The notes: a model not told the origin generated them from the sequence alone. 64,000 nt of DNA from Anaeromyxobacter terrae (GCF_022690685.1 NZ_JALCYY010000010.1:58320-122319); one strand, 5' to 3'. Positions 28,686-37,526 are shown, numbered from the stretch's first letter. A program made the numbers and translations.

Positions 28686-30404
28686 TCACCAAGCGTCCAC
28701 CACGGGCGGAACCCCCGCCTCCGGGTGCGCCTCGGCGCGCTCGGCGGGGCCCTCCACGAGGCGCTGACGGAGCGCGCCGGAGAGGAGATCGACCGCGGTG
28801 ACGAGCACCACGATGACGGCGAGCAGCGTGAGCGTGCGGTGGTGGTGGAAGAGGTTCAACGAGACGTACAGGAGCCCTCCGAGCCCGCCCGCGCCCACGA
28901 CGCCGAGCACCGCGGAGGCGCGGATGTTCACCTCCCACCGGTAGAGCGTGTAGGCGACGAGCTGCGGGAACGCCTGCGGCAGCACGGCGAGCGCGGACGC
29001 CGCGGCGTCGCTCGCGCCCGCCTCGCGCAGGGCCGCGAAGGGGGCGGTGGGGACCTCCTCGAGCGCCTCGGCGTAGAGGCGGCCGAGGACGCCGGCGGTG
29101 TGGACGCCGAGCGCGAGCGCGCCCGCGAACGGGCCGAGGCCGACCGCGAAGATGAGGACGAGCGCCCAGAGCAGCTCGGGCAGGGTCCGGCCGAGGTTGA
29201 GGATGCCGCGGGCGGTCCACGCGGCCAAGGCGAGCGCCGCGCCGCGGGCGGGAGAGGGGCGGGCGCCGCCGGCGAGCGCGTGGAGCCGGTGGGCCGCCGG
29301 GTACGCGAGCAGGATCCCGAGGAGCGCGCCGATCGCGGTGCCGAGCACGCTGACCGCGAAGGTGACGAGCGCGGCGGGCGCGAGCTGCCGCAGGAAGGCA
29401 GGGTCGAGGTCGGGTGGCCACAGCGAGCCCGCGAACCCGCCGACGCTCGCGAGCGCGGACGGGGAGAGGACGTCGCGCCAGGCCAGGTCGAGCACCCGCG
29501 CCGCTCCCCAGGCGGCGAGCGCCCAGGCGGCGAGGCCGAGCGCCCGCGCGCGGAGCGCGCCGAGCCCGAGCGGGAAGAGGCCGCGGCTCCGCTGGAGGCG
29601 GCGGCGGACGAGCTGGGAGAGGAGGTCGACGCCCGCGACGAGCGCGAAGAGCGCGATCACCATCGCCGCGACCTCGTCGTATGCGAACATCTTGAGCGAG
29701 AGCTCGAGCTGTACGCCGACGCCGCCCGCGCCGACGAGCCCGAGCACCGCCGACGCCCGGAGCGCGCAGTCGAACCGGTAGAGCGCGTAGGAGGCGACGA
29801 GCGGGAGCGAGGCAGGGAAGACGCCGAAGGCGAACGCGCCGAGCGGCGTCGCGCCCGCGCCGGAGAGCGCCGCGGCGGGTCCCCGGGGCGCCGACTCGAA
29901 GATCTCGGCGAACACCTTGCCGAGCACGCCGGCGTAGCCGACCCCGATCGCGAGCACGCCCGCGAGCGGCCCCATCCCGAACGCGCGGACGAACACGAGC
30001 GCCCAGACGAGCTCGGGCACGGAGCGCATGAGGTTGAGGAGGACGCGCGCCGCGAGCCACCCGGCGCGGCGCGCCGCGGAGGGCGGATCGCCCGGGGTGG
30101 CGAGGACGCGCGGCGAGGCCGCGAGGAACGCGAGCGGCGCGGCGAGCAGGAGCGCGAGCGAGATGCCGAGGAGCGCGATGGCGACCGTCTCGGCGAGCGG
30201 GCGCGCGAGGGAGGAGAGGAACGCGGCGGAGTGGGCGGGCGGCCAGAAGCCTCGCGCGAAGTCCGCCATCGCCCGGCGTGCCCCGGGCGCGAGGAGCGCG
30301 CCGAGATCGCCGCCCACGACGTGATAGGAGAGGCCGACGGCGGCCGCGAGGGCGAGGCCCGGCCAGGAGAGGAGCGCCGGGAGGGGCGGGCGCCGCGCCG
30401 TCAC
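28686..30404 (-). CDS. Tandem double permease of the PhnE type
   Basis: A 572-residue inner-membrane protein made of two homologous permease domains in one chain. Domain 1 (about 1-280) has the loop AGVLGKVFAEIFESAPRGPAAALSGAGATPLGAF. Domain 2 (about 300-550) has AGVLGRLYAEALEEVPTAPFAALREAGASDAAA. Both end with (A)SAVLG(L/V)VGAGG followed by a further membrane span. These loops correspond to the ATPase-coupling EAA region. Usually one PhnE permease dimerises; here the dimer is fused. The GTG start at 30404 overlaps the ATPase stop (GTGA). Confidence 0.88.
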   Translation of the reverse strand: MTARRPPLPALLSWPGLALAAAVGLSYHVVGGDLGALLAPGARRAMADFARGFWPPAHSAAFLSSLARPLAETVAIALLGISLALLLAAPLAFLAASPRVLATPGDPPSAARRAGWLAARVLLNLMRSVPELVWALVFVRAFGMGPLAGVLAIGVGYAGVLGKVFAEIFESAPRGPAAALSGAGATPLGAFAFGVFPASLPLVASYALYRFDCALRASAVLGLVGAGGVGVQLELSLKMFAYDEVAAMVIALFALVAGVDLLSQLVRRRLQRSRGLFPLGLGALRARALGLAAWALAAWGAARVLDLAWRDVLSPSALASVGGFAGSLWPPDLDPAFLRQLAPAALVTFAVSVLGTAIGALLGILLAYPAAHRLHALAGGARPSPARGAALALAAWTARGILNLGRTLPELLWALVLIFAVGLGPFAGALALGVHTAGVLGRLYAEALEEVPTAPFAALREAGASDAAASALAVLPQAFPQLVAYTLYRWEVNIRASAVLGVVGAGGLGGLLYVSLNLFHHHRTLTLLAVIVVLVTAVDLLSGALRQRLVEGPAERAEAHPEAGVPPVVDAW

Positions 30405-31888
30405 GCGCCCTCGGCGCCGCGCGTCACGGCGGCTCGGGCGACCTCGACGAAGCGCCGCGCGGCGGGAGAGGGGGTCGCGTCGCGCCGCCAGGCCACGAAG
30501 AGCCGGCGCGGGATGCGCACCCCGTCGATGCGGAGCGCGCGCAGGTGCCCGCGCTCGAGCTCGTCCCGGACGGCGAGCCTGGAGGTGAACGCGACGCCGA
30601 CGCCCGAGAGGACCGCCGCCTTGAGGCCGACGAGCGTGCCGACCTCGAGCGCGACCGCCGCGGGATCGAGCGGCACGCCGAGGTTCGCGAGGTGGTCCTC
30701 CACCACGGCGCGGGTGCCGGAGCCGGCCTCGCGCTCGACGCGCGGCAGCCGGGCGGCGAGCGCGGGCGGGATCGGCTCGTCGGGGAGCCCCTCCTGCGCG
30801 GGCGAGGCGACGAGCACGATCTCGTCCTCGACGAGGTCCTCGAAGTGGAGCTCGGGGTGAGGGGAGCGCGCCCCCACGAACCCGACCTCGACGCGCCCGG
30901 CGAGGAGATCGGCGGTCACCTCCGCCGAGTCCTTCACCGCGAGGCTCACCCGCACCCCCGGGTACTCTCGCACGAACGCGCGCACGGCGCCGGGCAGCAC
31001 GAACTCGCCGGGCGTGTTCGAGGCGCCGAGCGCGAGGACGCCGGCGGGCGCGACGGGGCCCGGGGTGCGCGGCGCCGCGAGGGAGGGGCTCGCCGCCGCG
31101 CCCTTGCGCGACGCGTACAGGCGCGAGAGGTCGTCGAGCGTCAGCGCCGCGACGGGCGCGTCGAACGCCACCGCGCCGTCGCGCAGGCCGACGACGCGGG
31201 TCACCACCGGGAGGAGCGGCTCGAGCCGGTGGGTGGAGACGACGAGCGTGCGTCCGGCGAAGGCGCGCCCGAGGAGCGCGGCGATCTCCACCGCGCGGGC
31301 GGGGTCGACCGACGCGACCGGCTCGTCCGCGATGACGATCTCGGGATCCTGGTAGAGCGCGCGCGCGATCGCGACCCGCTGCTGCTCGCCGCCGGAGAGC
31401 CGGTCCACCCGCTCGTGGAGCCGCTCGGCGATCCCGACCTGGGCGAGGACCGCCTCGACGCGCTCGGCCTCCGCGCGCGAGACGAGCGCGGCGAGCGCGC
31501 GCGCGAGGGACATGCTCCCGAGCCGCCCGGCGACGACGTTCTGCATGACGCTCGCCTGCGGGACGAGGTGGAGCTGCTGGTGGACCGTCCCGATCCTCGC
31601 GCGGACGGCGCGCAGCGCGCGCGGCCCGAGCCCCGCCACGTCGCGCCCGAAGACCTGGACGGCGCCGCACGACGGCGCGAGCGAGGTGGCGAGCAGCCGC
31701 AGGAGCGTGGACTTGCCGGCGCCGCTCGGGCCGACGATCGCGACGCGCTCGCCCTCGCGGATCGAGAGCGACAGGGGCAGGAGCGCGTCGCGCCGGCCGT
31801 AGCGCTTGCCGACGCCGGTGAGGGCGAGGGCCGGCGCCGGGGCGGACGTGCGCACGGGCGCGGGGGCGGGCGCGGGCGCTTCGCTCAT
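30401..31888 (-). CDS. ABC transporter ATPase fused to a LysR-type effector-binding domain
   Basis: 495 residues in one frame. Residues ~20-245 are a PhnC-like ABC ATPase: Walker A GPSGAGKST (53-61), Q-loop in GTVHQQLHLVPQ, signature LSGGEQQRVAIARAL, Walker B IVIADEPVASVD and the H-loop in VVSTHRLEPL. After a Pro/Ala linker, residues ~285-490 are a LysR substrate-binding domain: LALGASNTPGEFVLPGAVRAF, AGRVEVGFVGAR, VEREAGSGTRAVVEDHL and KAAVLSGVGVAFTSRLAV. The LysR winged-helix DNA-binding domain is absent. The effector domain most resembles those of selenium-associated LysR regulators (from memory). Ligand control of transport is the obvious inference. First gene of the transporter operon; its stop overlaps the permease start. 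Confidence 0.9.
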   Translation of the reverse strand: MSEAPAPAPAPVRTSAPAPALALTGVGKRYGRRDALLPLSLSIREGERVAIVGPSGAGKSTLLRLLATSLAPSCGAVQVFGRDVAGLGPRALRAVRARIGTVHQQLHLVPQASVMQNVVAGRLGSMSLARALAALVSRAEAERVEAVLAQVGIAERLHERVDRLSGGEQQRVAIARALYQDPEIVIADEPVASVDPARAVEIAALLGRAFAGRTLVVSTHRLEPLLPVVTRVVGLRDGAVAFDAPVAALTLDDLSRLYASRKGAAASPSLAAPRTPGPVAPAGVLALGASNTPGEFVLPGAVRAFVREYPGVRVSLAVKDSAEVTADLLAGRVEVGFVGARSPHPELHFEDLVEDEIVLVASPAQEGLPDEPIPPALAARLPRVEREAGSGTRAVVEDHLANLGVPLDPAAVALEVGTLVGLKAAVLSGVGVAFTSRLAVRDELERGHLRALRIDGVRIPRRLFVAWRRDATPSPAARRFVEVARAAVTRGAEGA

Positions 31889-31975
31889 GGGACGGCGAGG
31901 TGGGCGAGCATGGAACCGTCTCTTATCGGGCGCGCGCCGTCCGCCGCAAGCGCCGCGGACGCCAGACGGCCGACC

Positions 31976-32009
31976 GTGATTCGCGACACCGAAGGTGATC
32001 GCGAGTCAC
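31976..32009. promoter_or_regulatory. Inverted repeat upstream of the ATPase operon
   Basis: GTGATTCGCGA (31976-31986) and TCGCGAGTCAC (31999-32009) are complementary except for one position, with 12 bp between. It overlaps the stop codon of the aldo/keto reductase gene and lies ~90 bp before the ATPase start on the minus strand. It could be an operator for the transporter operon or a terminator for the upstream gene. Confidence 0.4.
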
Positions 32010-32935
32010 GAACCGTCGTTCGGGTCCCACCAGACCTCGCCCTTGCCGCGGATCGCCTCCGCCGCGCGGCCGCGCGTCGCCGCGAGCTCGCCGCCGCTCA
32101 TCGGGCGGAACGCCTCCGCCGCCGCGAACGCGGCGTCCTGCTCGTTCGGGAACGACAGCCCGAGCAGCGCCACGTCCGGGTCGAGCGTCAGGGTGTAGCG
32201 CAGGCACTCCTCGACGGAGAGGCGCGGCAGGGTGGGCGCCGGCGCGTCGTCACCGCCCGAGGACACCTTGCCTCTCGGGCGCTGCGCGAGCGGGCGCCCG
32301 TAGCCCTCGGTGTCGCCCACGAGCTTCCCGGCGCCGAACGTCTTGAAGCAGATCGTCCCGACGCCGCGCGCCTTCGCGGCGGGCAGGATCTCGTCGACGT
32401 AGCGCGGGTGACAGTACGGTCCCACCGGGAACATGACGACGTCGCACTGCCCGGAGGCGAGCGCGTCGGCGAGCACGTCCGGGTGGTGCGACGAGATCCC
32501 CCGGAACCGCGCGCGCCCGCGGGCGACCTCCTCCGCGAGCTCCGCCATCGCGCCGCCGGGCGCCTTCGCCCGCCGCCACGCCTCGGGCTCCGAGCAGGAG
32601 TGCAGCACGAGCAGATCGACCGAGCCGAGGCCGAGCCTCCGCAGGCTCTCGGTGAGCTGCGGCGCGACGGGGCGGTCGAGGTGATCGATCTTGTCGACGA
32701 GGAAGACGCCCGCGCGCCGGCCGCGGAGCGCCTCGCCGACGATCTCCTCCGAGTAGCCGTCCTCGTACATGGGCGCGGTGTCGACGACGTTGAGCCCGGC
32801 GTCGAGCGCGCGCCGGAGCGTCTCGACGCAGCGCTCCTTCGGGACCGAGCGGTCGGCGAGATCGCCGGCGCCGAGCGCGGTCGCGAGGAAGCCCGTGCCG
32901 CCGAGGGCGCGCCGGGGCGTGAAGCGGTGGGCCAT
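32006..32935 (-). CDS. Aldo/keto reductase family protein
   Basis: 309 residues with the AKR barrel: LGGTGFLATALGAG at the N-terminus, ALDAGLNVVDTAPMYEDGYSEE (catalytic Asp and Tyr), VFLVDKIDH (Lys), LLVLHSCSE, FRGISSHHPD, and VALLGLSFPNEQD near the C-terminus. No Cx2Cx2C ferredoxin motif is present, unlike some iron-sulfur AKRs. Substrate unknown. It lies upstream of the transporter operon on the same strand with ~117 bp between. Confidence 0.88.
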   Translation of the reverse strand: MAHRFTPRRALGGTGFLATALGAGDLADRSVPKERCVETLRRALDAGLNVVDTAPMYEDGYSEEIVGEALRGRRAGVFLVDKIDHLDRPVAPQLTESLRRLGLGSVDLLVLHSCSEPEAWRRAKAPGGAMAELAEEVARGRARFRGISSHHPDVLADALASGQCDVVMFPVGPYCHPRYVDEILPAAKARGVGTICFKTFGAGKLVGDTEGYGRPLAQRPRGKVSSGGDDAPAPTLPRLSVEECLRYTLTLDPDVALLGLSFPNEQDAAFAAAEAFRPMSGGELAATRGRAAEAIRGKGEVWWDPNDGS

Positions 32936-32953
32936 CGCGCTCCCTCCTGGATG

Positions 32954-33298
32954 CTACTTGGCCTTCCGGACGACCTCGATGCGGACCACCTGCAGCTCGT
33001 CGCCGGTCCGGTCGAGCGAGGCCCGGACCTCCTCGCCCCGCTTCAGATCGCTGAACTTCGCGGACGCTCCGTCGACGGTGATCTTCGCGTCCTTCGCGAC
33101 CTTCACCTGCGTCGTGGCGTCGCCCGCGTCGAGCACGAGCTCGCGCTGCGCCTCGTCCACCCGCGCGATGCGCCCGTGCACCTCCTGCTGCCGCTGCGTG
33201 GCGGCGGCGCCCGGGGCGCTCGCCTGGGCGTTCGCGGTGCCGGTGAAGCCGGTGACGCCCAGCATCAGGGCGATGGCGACGACGAGTCTCACGTGCAT
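32954..33298 (-). CDS. Small exported protein, DUF5666-like beta domain
   Basis: 114 residues with signal peptide MHVRLVVAIALMLGVTGFTGTANA. A short beta-rich domain follows (EVHGRIARVDEAQRELVLDA, VKVAKDAKITVDGA, LKRGEEVRASLDRTGDELQVVRIEV), similar to small OB-like periplasmic proteins (DUF5666 type). Function unknown. It ends 18 bp before the start of the aldo/keto reductase gene on the same strand, so the two may be cotranscribed. Confidence 0.72.
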   Translation of the reverse strand: MHVRLVVAIALMLGVTGFTGTANAQASAPGAAATQRQQEVHGRIARVDEAQRELVLDAGDATTQVKVAKDAKITVDGASAKFSDLKRGEEVRASLDRTGDELQVVRIEVVRKAK

Positions 33299-33391
33299 GT
33301 GTGTCCCTCCGAGGAACTCACGATGCGCGTGGGTCCGACGGCGCGCACGCCGGGGAGCGGGAGGTGGAGCGGGCGCCGGGTCGCGCGGCGG

Positions 33392-33541
33392 TCAGCGCAG
33401 CATGCCGAAGAGCATCACCGCGAAGAAGACGGGGACCAGCAGCGCGACGATGCCGCCGACGACGAGCGCGGCGATGACCGCGGCGCGCGCGGGCGCGTTG
33501 CGGGGGAGTGATCCCTCCTTCGGGCGAAGGCGGAGCTTCAC
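33392..33541 (-). CDS. Putative 49-residue membrane protein
   Basis: A minus-strand frame from GTG 33541 to TGA 33392. It has a basic N-terminus (KLRLRPKEG) and one long hydrophobic segment (AAVIAALVVGGIVALLVPVF...) ending in MLFGMLR. No clear ribosome site. The composition is typical of small single-pass proteins; otherwise unrecognised. Confidence 0.45.
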   Translation of the reverse strand: MKLRLRPKEGSLPRNAPARAAVIAALVVGGIVALLVPVFFAVMLFGMLR

Positions 33542-33648
33542 GGCGGCAGTCTAGTCGATCTCACCAGGGCCGAGCGATCGTCGCCCTGTCCCATGGCCCA
33601 TTGCTTGTGCGCCGGTAGGTCGAGTGCTGAGATGCACCCGGTTAGGGG

Positions 33649-36246
33649 GTGCCGGTGTCCAAGTTGCTCGCGAGCCTGCGCGTTCGCCTGCTGTTCCTCG
33701 TCCTGGTCGCCGTCGTCCCCGCGCTCGGGATCCTCACCTACGCCGCGCGGGAGCACCGCCGCCTGCTGGAGGTGGGGGTCGAGCAGGAGTCGCACGCGAT
33801 CGCGCGGCTCCTGGCCGAGCGCAACAGCCGGGTCATCGAGCGGGCGCGCGGCGTGCTCATGGGCATCTCCCGGCTGCCGAGCCTGCGCGCGGGGGACGGG
33901 GAGGCGTGCTCGCGGGATCTCGCGCCCATCGTCGCGGCGACGGTCGAGCTCGGAAACCTCGGCGCGGTCGCGCTCGACGGCGAGTACTTCTGCCGGGCCG
34001 CCGGCGGTCGGCGCGTGAACCTCCTCGACCGCGACAACGTCCGGGTGCCCCTCGAGACCGGCGAGTTCGCGGTGGGCGCGTACCGCGTGTCGCGCTCGCG
34101 CGGCGTGCCGAGCATCGGGTTCGGCCTGCCGGTGCGCGACGACGGAGGCCGGATCACCGCGGTCGCGATCGCGATGCTCGACGTGCAGGCGCTCCAGCGG
34201 GATCTCGACGCCATGGAGCTCCCGCAGGGCGGCGCCGCGGCGCTGCTCGACCGCGAGGGGACCATCCTCGCGCTCCGCCCGTACGACGCGAAGCTCGTCG
34301 GGACCAAGCTGCCGTCCGCGCTCCACGCCGGCGCCATGGACGACGTCGCGCGCCGCGCGGTGGGCCCCGACGGCGTCGAGCGGATCTACGGCTTCCACGA
34401 CGTGTTCATGGGGCCCGGGCCGGCGGCGCTGCACGCCGCGGCGGGCGTCCCGATCGCCGACGCCTACGCCCCGGTGAACCGCATCCTCCTGCGCACCTTC
34501 CTCGCCTTCGGCGGGGTGGCGCTGCTCGCGCTCGTCGCCGCAGGGTTCGCCGCGGAGCGGCTGCTCGTCCGCAAGCTGCGCGCCCTCATGGCGGCGGCGC
34601 GACGGATCGCCGGCGGCGACTACTCGGCGCGCGTCGGTCTCGAGCCGGGGCGCGAGGAGCTCGGCCAGCTCATCGGCGCGTTCGACGAGATGGCCCACTC
34701 GCTCGAGTCGCTCTCGCGGCAGAACAGGCTCATCCTGGACTCGGTCGGCGAGGGGATCATCGGGATCGACCGCGCCGGGCTCATCGTCTTCGCGAACCCC
34801 GCGGCGGCGCGCGCGCTGGGGCGGAGCGTCGAGGAGCTCCTCGGCCAGGACGGGCACGGGCTCGTCCACCCGACCACCCTCGACGGCTCGCCCGTCCCCG
34901 CCGCGGAGTGCCGCATCCGCGCGGCGATGCGCGATGGGATCGTCCGGCACGGCGTCGACGAGGCGTTCCGGCGGCGCGACGGGAGCGCCTTCCCGGCGGA
35001 GTTCGTCGCCTCGCCGCTCGTGGACGGCGGCGCCATCGTCGGCCTCGTGCTCGCCTTCCGCGACGTGGGAGAGCGGCGCAGGCTCGAGGAGCAGCTCCGC
35101 CACTCGCAGAAGATGGAGGCGGTCGGGCAGCTCGCGGGCGGCGTCGCCCACGACTTCAACAACCTCCTGACCGCGATCATCTCGTTCGCGCGGCTCGTCC
35201 AGGAGTCTCTCCCACCCGAGCACGCGAGCCAGCCCGACGTGCGGGAGATCGTCGTCGCCGCGGAGCGCGCCGGCACGCTCACGCGGCAGCTGCTCGCGTT
35301 CAGCCGCCGCCAGCGGCTGGCGCCGCGCGTCGTCCACCTCGCCGAGGTCGTGCGCGGGATGGAGCCGATGCTGCGCAGGATCCTCGGCGAGACCGTCGCG
35401 CTCGAGGTGGACGTCCGCGCTCCGGGGACGGTGGTCGCGGACCCCGGCCAGCTCGAGCTCGCGGTGCTGAACCTCGCGGTCAACGCGCGCGACGCGATGC
35501 CGGAGGGAGGGCGGCTCCTCGTCGCGGTGGACGAGCGAGCCGCATCGGAGGCGATCGCCGAGGAGGCGGCGCTGCCGCCCGGGCCCGTCGCGCTGCTCTC
35601 GGTGCGGGACGCCGGCGTGGGCATGGACGAGGCGACCCAGGCGCGCGTGTTCGAGCCGTTCTTCACGACGAAGCCGCTGGGGAAGGGGACCGGCCTCGGC
35701 CTCTCGACCGTGTACGGGATCGTCTCGCAGAGCGGCGGCGCCATCCGCGTCCGCTCGACGCCCGGCCAGGGCTCCGAGTTTCGCATCCTCCTGCCGCTCC
35801 ATGCGGAGGAGGCCGCGCCCGAGGCGGCGGCGCGGCTGGAGCGAGCGTGGGGGGGGCACGAGACGATCCTGCTCGTCGAGGACGACCCCGCGATCCGGGC
35901 GGTCGCACGGCGCGCCCTCGACGGCGCCGGCTACCGCGTCATCGACGCGGCCTCCGCGGAGGGGGGGCTCACCGCCGCCGAGGCCCTCCAGGGCCCGCTC
36001 CACCTGCTCGTATCCGACGTGATCCTCCCCGGCCGCAACGGCTGGGACCTCGCGCGCGAGCTCGAGCAGCGCCGCCCGGGGGTGCGCGTGCTGTTCGTCT
36101 CGGGTTACGCGCGTCACGCGTCGGGCGTCGCGCTCGTGCCCGCGGACGCGCCGTTCCTCGCGAAGCCGTTCGCGCCGGACGATCTGCTCCGCGCCGTGCG
36201 GAGCGCGCTCGACGCGCGGGAGAAGCCCTCCGCCGGGGCGGCTTAG
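33649..36246 (+). CDS. Hybrid sensor histidine kinase (Cache-HAMP-PAS-HisKA-HATPase-REC)
   Basis: 865 residues, membrane-bound. TM1 is about residues 8-28 and TM2 about 286-308, flanking a periplasmic Cache-like sensor. HAMP (~310-358) and PAS (~362-480, LILDSVGEGIIGIDRAG) follow. HisKA carries the phosphorylated His in LAGGVAHDFNNLLTAI (~505). The HATPase domain has NLAVNARDAM, DAGVGMD and GKGTGLGLSTVYGI. The C-terminal receiver has Asp ~790 in LLVSDVILPGRNG. The output partner is not adjacent. Starts GTG 33649 or 33655. The signal is unknown. Confidence 0.92.
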   Translation: MPVSKLLASLRVRLLFLVLVAVVPALGILTYAAREHRRLLEVGVEQESHAIARLLAERNSRVIERARGVLMGISRLPSLRAGDGEACSRDLAPIVAATVELGNLGAVALDGEYFCRAAGGRRVNLLDRDNVRVPLETGEFAVGAYRVSRSRGVPSIGFGLPVRDDGGRITAVAIAMLDVQALQRDLDAMELPQGGAAALLDREGTILALRPYDAKLVGTKLPSALHAGAMDDVARRAVGPDGVERIYGFHDVFMGPGPAALHAAAGVPIADAYAPVNRILLRTFLAFGGVALLALVAAGFAAERLLVRKLRALMAAARRIAGGDYSARVGLEPGREELGQLIGAFDEMAHSLESLSRQNRLILDSVGEGIIGIDRAGLIVFANPAAARALGRSVEELLGQDGHGLVHPTTLDGSPVPAAECRIRAAMRDGIVRHGVDEAFRRRDGSAFPAEFVASPLVDGGAIVGLVLAFRDVGERRRLEEQLRHSQKMEAVGQLAGGVAHDFNNLLTAIISFARLVQESLPPEHASQPDVREIVVAAERAGTLTRQLLAFSRRQRLAPRVVHLAEVVRGMEPMLRRILGETVALEVDVRAPGTVVADPGQLELAVLNLAVNARDAMPEGGRLLVAVDERAASEAIAEEAALPPGPVALLSVRDAGVGMDEATQARVFEPFFTTKPLGKGTGLGLSTVYGIVSQSGGAIRVRSTPGQGSEFRILLPLHAEEAAPEAAARLERAWGGHETILLVEDDPAIRAVARRALDGAGYRVIDAASAEGGLTAAEALQGPLHLLVSDVILPGRNGWDLARELEQRRPGVRVLFVSGYARHASGVALVPADAPFLAKPFAPDDLLRAVRSALDAREKPSAGAA

Positions 36247-36269
36247 GACGGAAGCGGTGAGCCAGGCGA

Positions 36270-36645
36270 GATGCTGCGGCTCGTGCAGCTCCTTCAGCGC
36301 AAGCGGAGATTCTGAGCGCGTGAAGCCGTACAGCGGCAGTCACCATCCCGGTCGTGGTAGCCGCGAGCCGCTCTTTGCGCGACCGACGGTTCCGTGGGGC
36401 GCCCAAAGACGATGAGGCGCTGTTCGATGGGCGCCCCCGCGACGGACGCGCCCACGTAGGCCCTGGAGCGCGTCGAGTAATGGAAGACGACGTCGCCGGG
36501 CTCGATCAGGTGATGAACGAATACGACCAGTATTCGTCGCCGGCTTCATCGGTCTGCGGGCACTTCAGATCCGCGCCGATGTCGTCCCGGTCGGTGATCT
36601 CACCCAGCACCGCTCGTCAGGTTTGGGGTCCCACCAGTAAGCCAT
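36270..36645 (-). pseudogene. Decayed gene with a PGDVVFHYS-type domain (restriction-associated-like N-terminus)
   Basis: Reading the minus strand from ATG 36645, pieces of one protein appear in successive frames: MAYWWDPKPDERCW, then EITDRDDIGADLKCPQTDE...YWSYSFI, then LIEPGDVVFHYSTRSRAYVGASVAGAPIEQR, then WAPHGTVGRAKSGSR, a TGA at 36340-36342, and LPLYGFTRSESPLALKEL. At least three frameshifts (near 36600, 36512 and 36408) and one stop codon break it. It runs into the 3' end of the kinase gene, so the C-terminal part is lost. The layout resembles N-terminal domains of some restriction/HNH-type proteins (memory only). Confidence 0.65.
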
Positions 36646-36827
36646 GGCAGTAACGCTACCACCTACGTCAGGCGCCCTGGCCGAAAACCCCTACAGCGCG
36701 CCGAGGCCCGATGACGCGCGGATGCACCGTCCCGCTCACCATGGCTGGAATCGGTCGTTTTCGGACTTGCCGCGCCGGTTCACCGAGCGGCGTAGCCCGT
36801 CGGCCGCGCTCGAAGTATGCTCGCGTC

Positions 36828-37286
36828 ATGGACGAGAAGCGCATGGCAAACAGCGCCGGCCCGATGACGCTCCCGACGCCGAACCACGCGCCGGTCGAGG
36901 TCGAGAACCACAAGGCTCATCTGGAGAACCGGCGGGAGTTGGTGAGGTCGGTGGTAATGGCGGGCGATTCGGCGTTGAAGATGATGTTGCTCATCAACGG
37001 CGGCGCGGCGGTCGCCGTCCTCGCATTTCTCGGGAAGGTCCTCTCGAAGGCGCCGATCGGCCTTAACCTGTCGGTCACCAACATCAAGGCCGGTTTGGTC
37101 AGGTTCATGCTTGGCGTGGCGTTCGTCGGCGTAGGCGCGTTGTCTCGCTTTGTCGCCATCTACGCGGCGATGAGCGGGTCGCCACGGATCGAAGTCGCCT
37201 GCTCGTATGCGGCGCTCCTGGCCGGCATGGGCTCGCTTTCCGCGTTCGTCCTCGGAGGCATGTGGGTCGTTGGCGCTGTTTGGTAG
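36828..37286 (+). CDS. Membrane protein of unknown function
   Basis: 152 residues. A soluble N-terminal ~45 residues is followed by three hydrophobic stretches: KMMLLINGGAAVAVLAFLG, FMLGVAFVGVGALSRFVAIY, and YAALLAGMGSLSAFVLGGMW plus WVVGAVW. The start is ATG 36828 after an indistinct ribosome site. No family recognised. The lower GC content and position in the accessory segment suggest acquisition by transfer. The layout (soluble head plus a few helices) is common among small effector or sensor proteins of accessory islands, but nothing specific is seen. Confidence 0.65.
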   Translation: MDEKRMANSAGPMTLPTPNHAPVEVENHKAHLENRRELVRSVVMAGDSALKMMLLINGGAAVAVLAFLGKVLSKAPIGLNLSVTNIKAGLVRFMLGVAFVGVGALSRFVAIYAAMSGSPRIEVACSYAALLAGMGSLSAFVLGGMWVVGAVW

Positions 37287-37526
37287 CGACCGACGCTGGC
37301 CCGAACGCTACGCCCCCCAGCCCTCTTCGCGCAGGGGCCCACCTCGACGGTGATCCTCGCGGCTCGTCGCCGGAATCGCGTAACCACATCCGAGCGCACG
37401 GTGATGGTTATACGTCTGCTGCGGAGGCTTCTTCGGCGCCGGAACAGGCGAAGACACGCGCGGTGTACTCGACGGCTGCGCGTTGGCCCTGTTGACGGTG
37501 TACGATGCGCCTGCTCAGGAGGAGCC

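Noticed and set aside
37350..37526. Longer N-terminus for the HEPN-type protein
   Set aside because: The upstream part is Arg-rich and lacks a ribosome site, whereas ATG 37527 follows AGGAGG closely.
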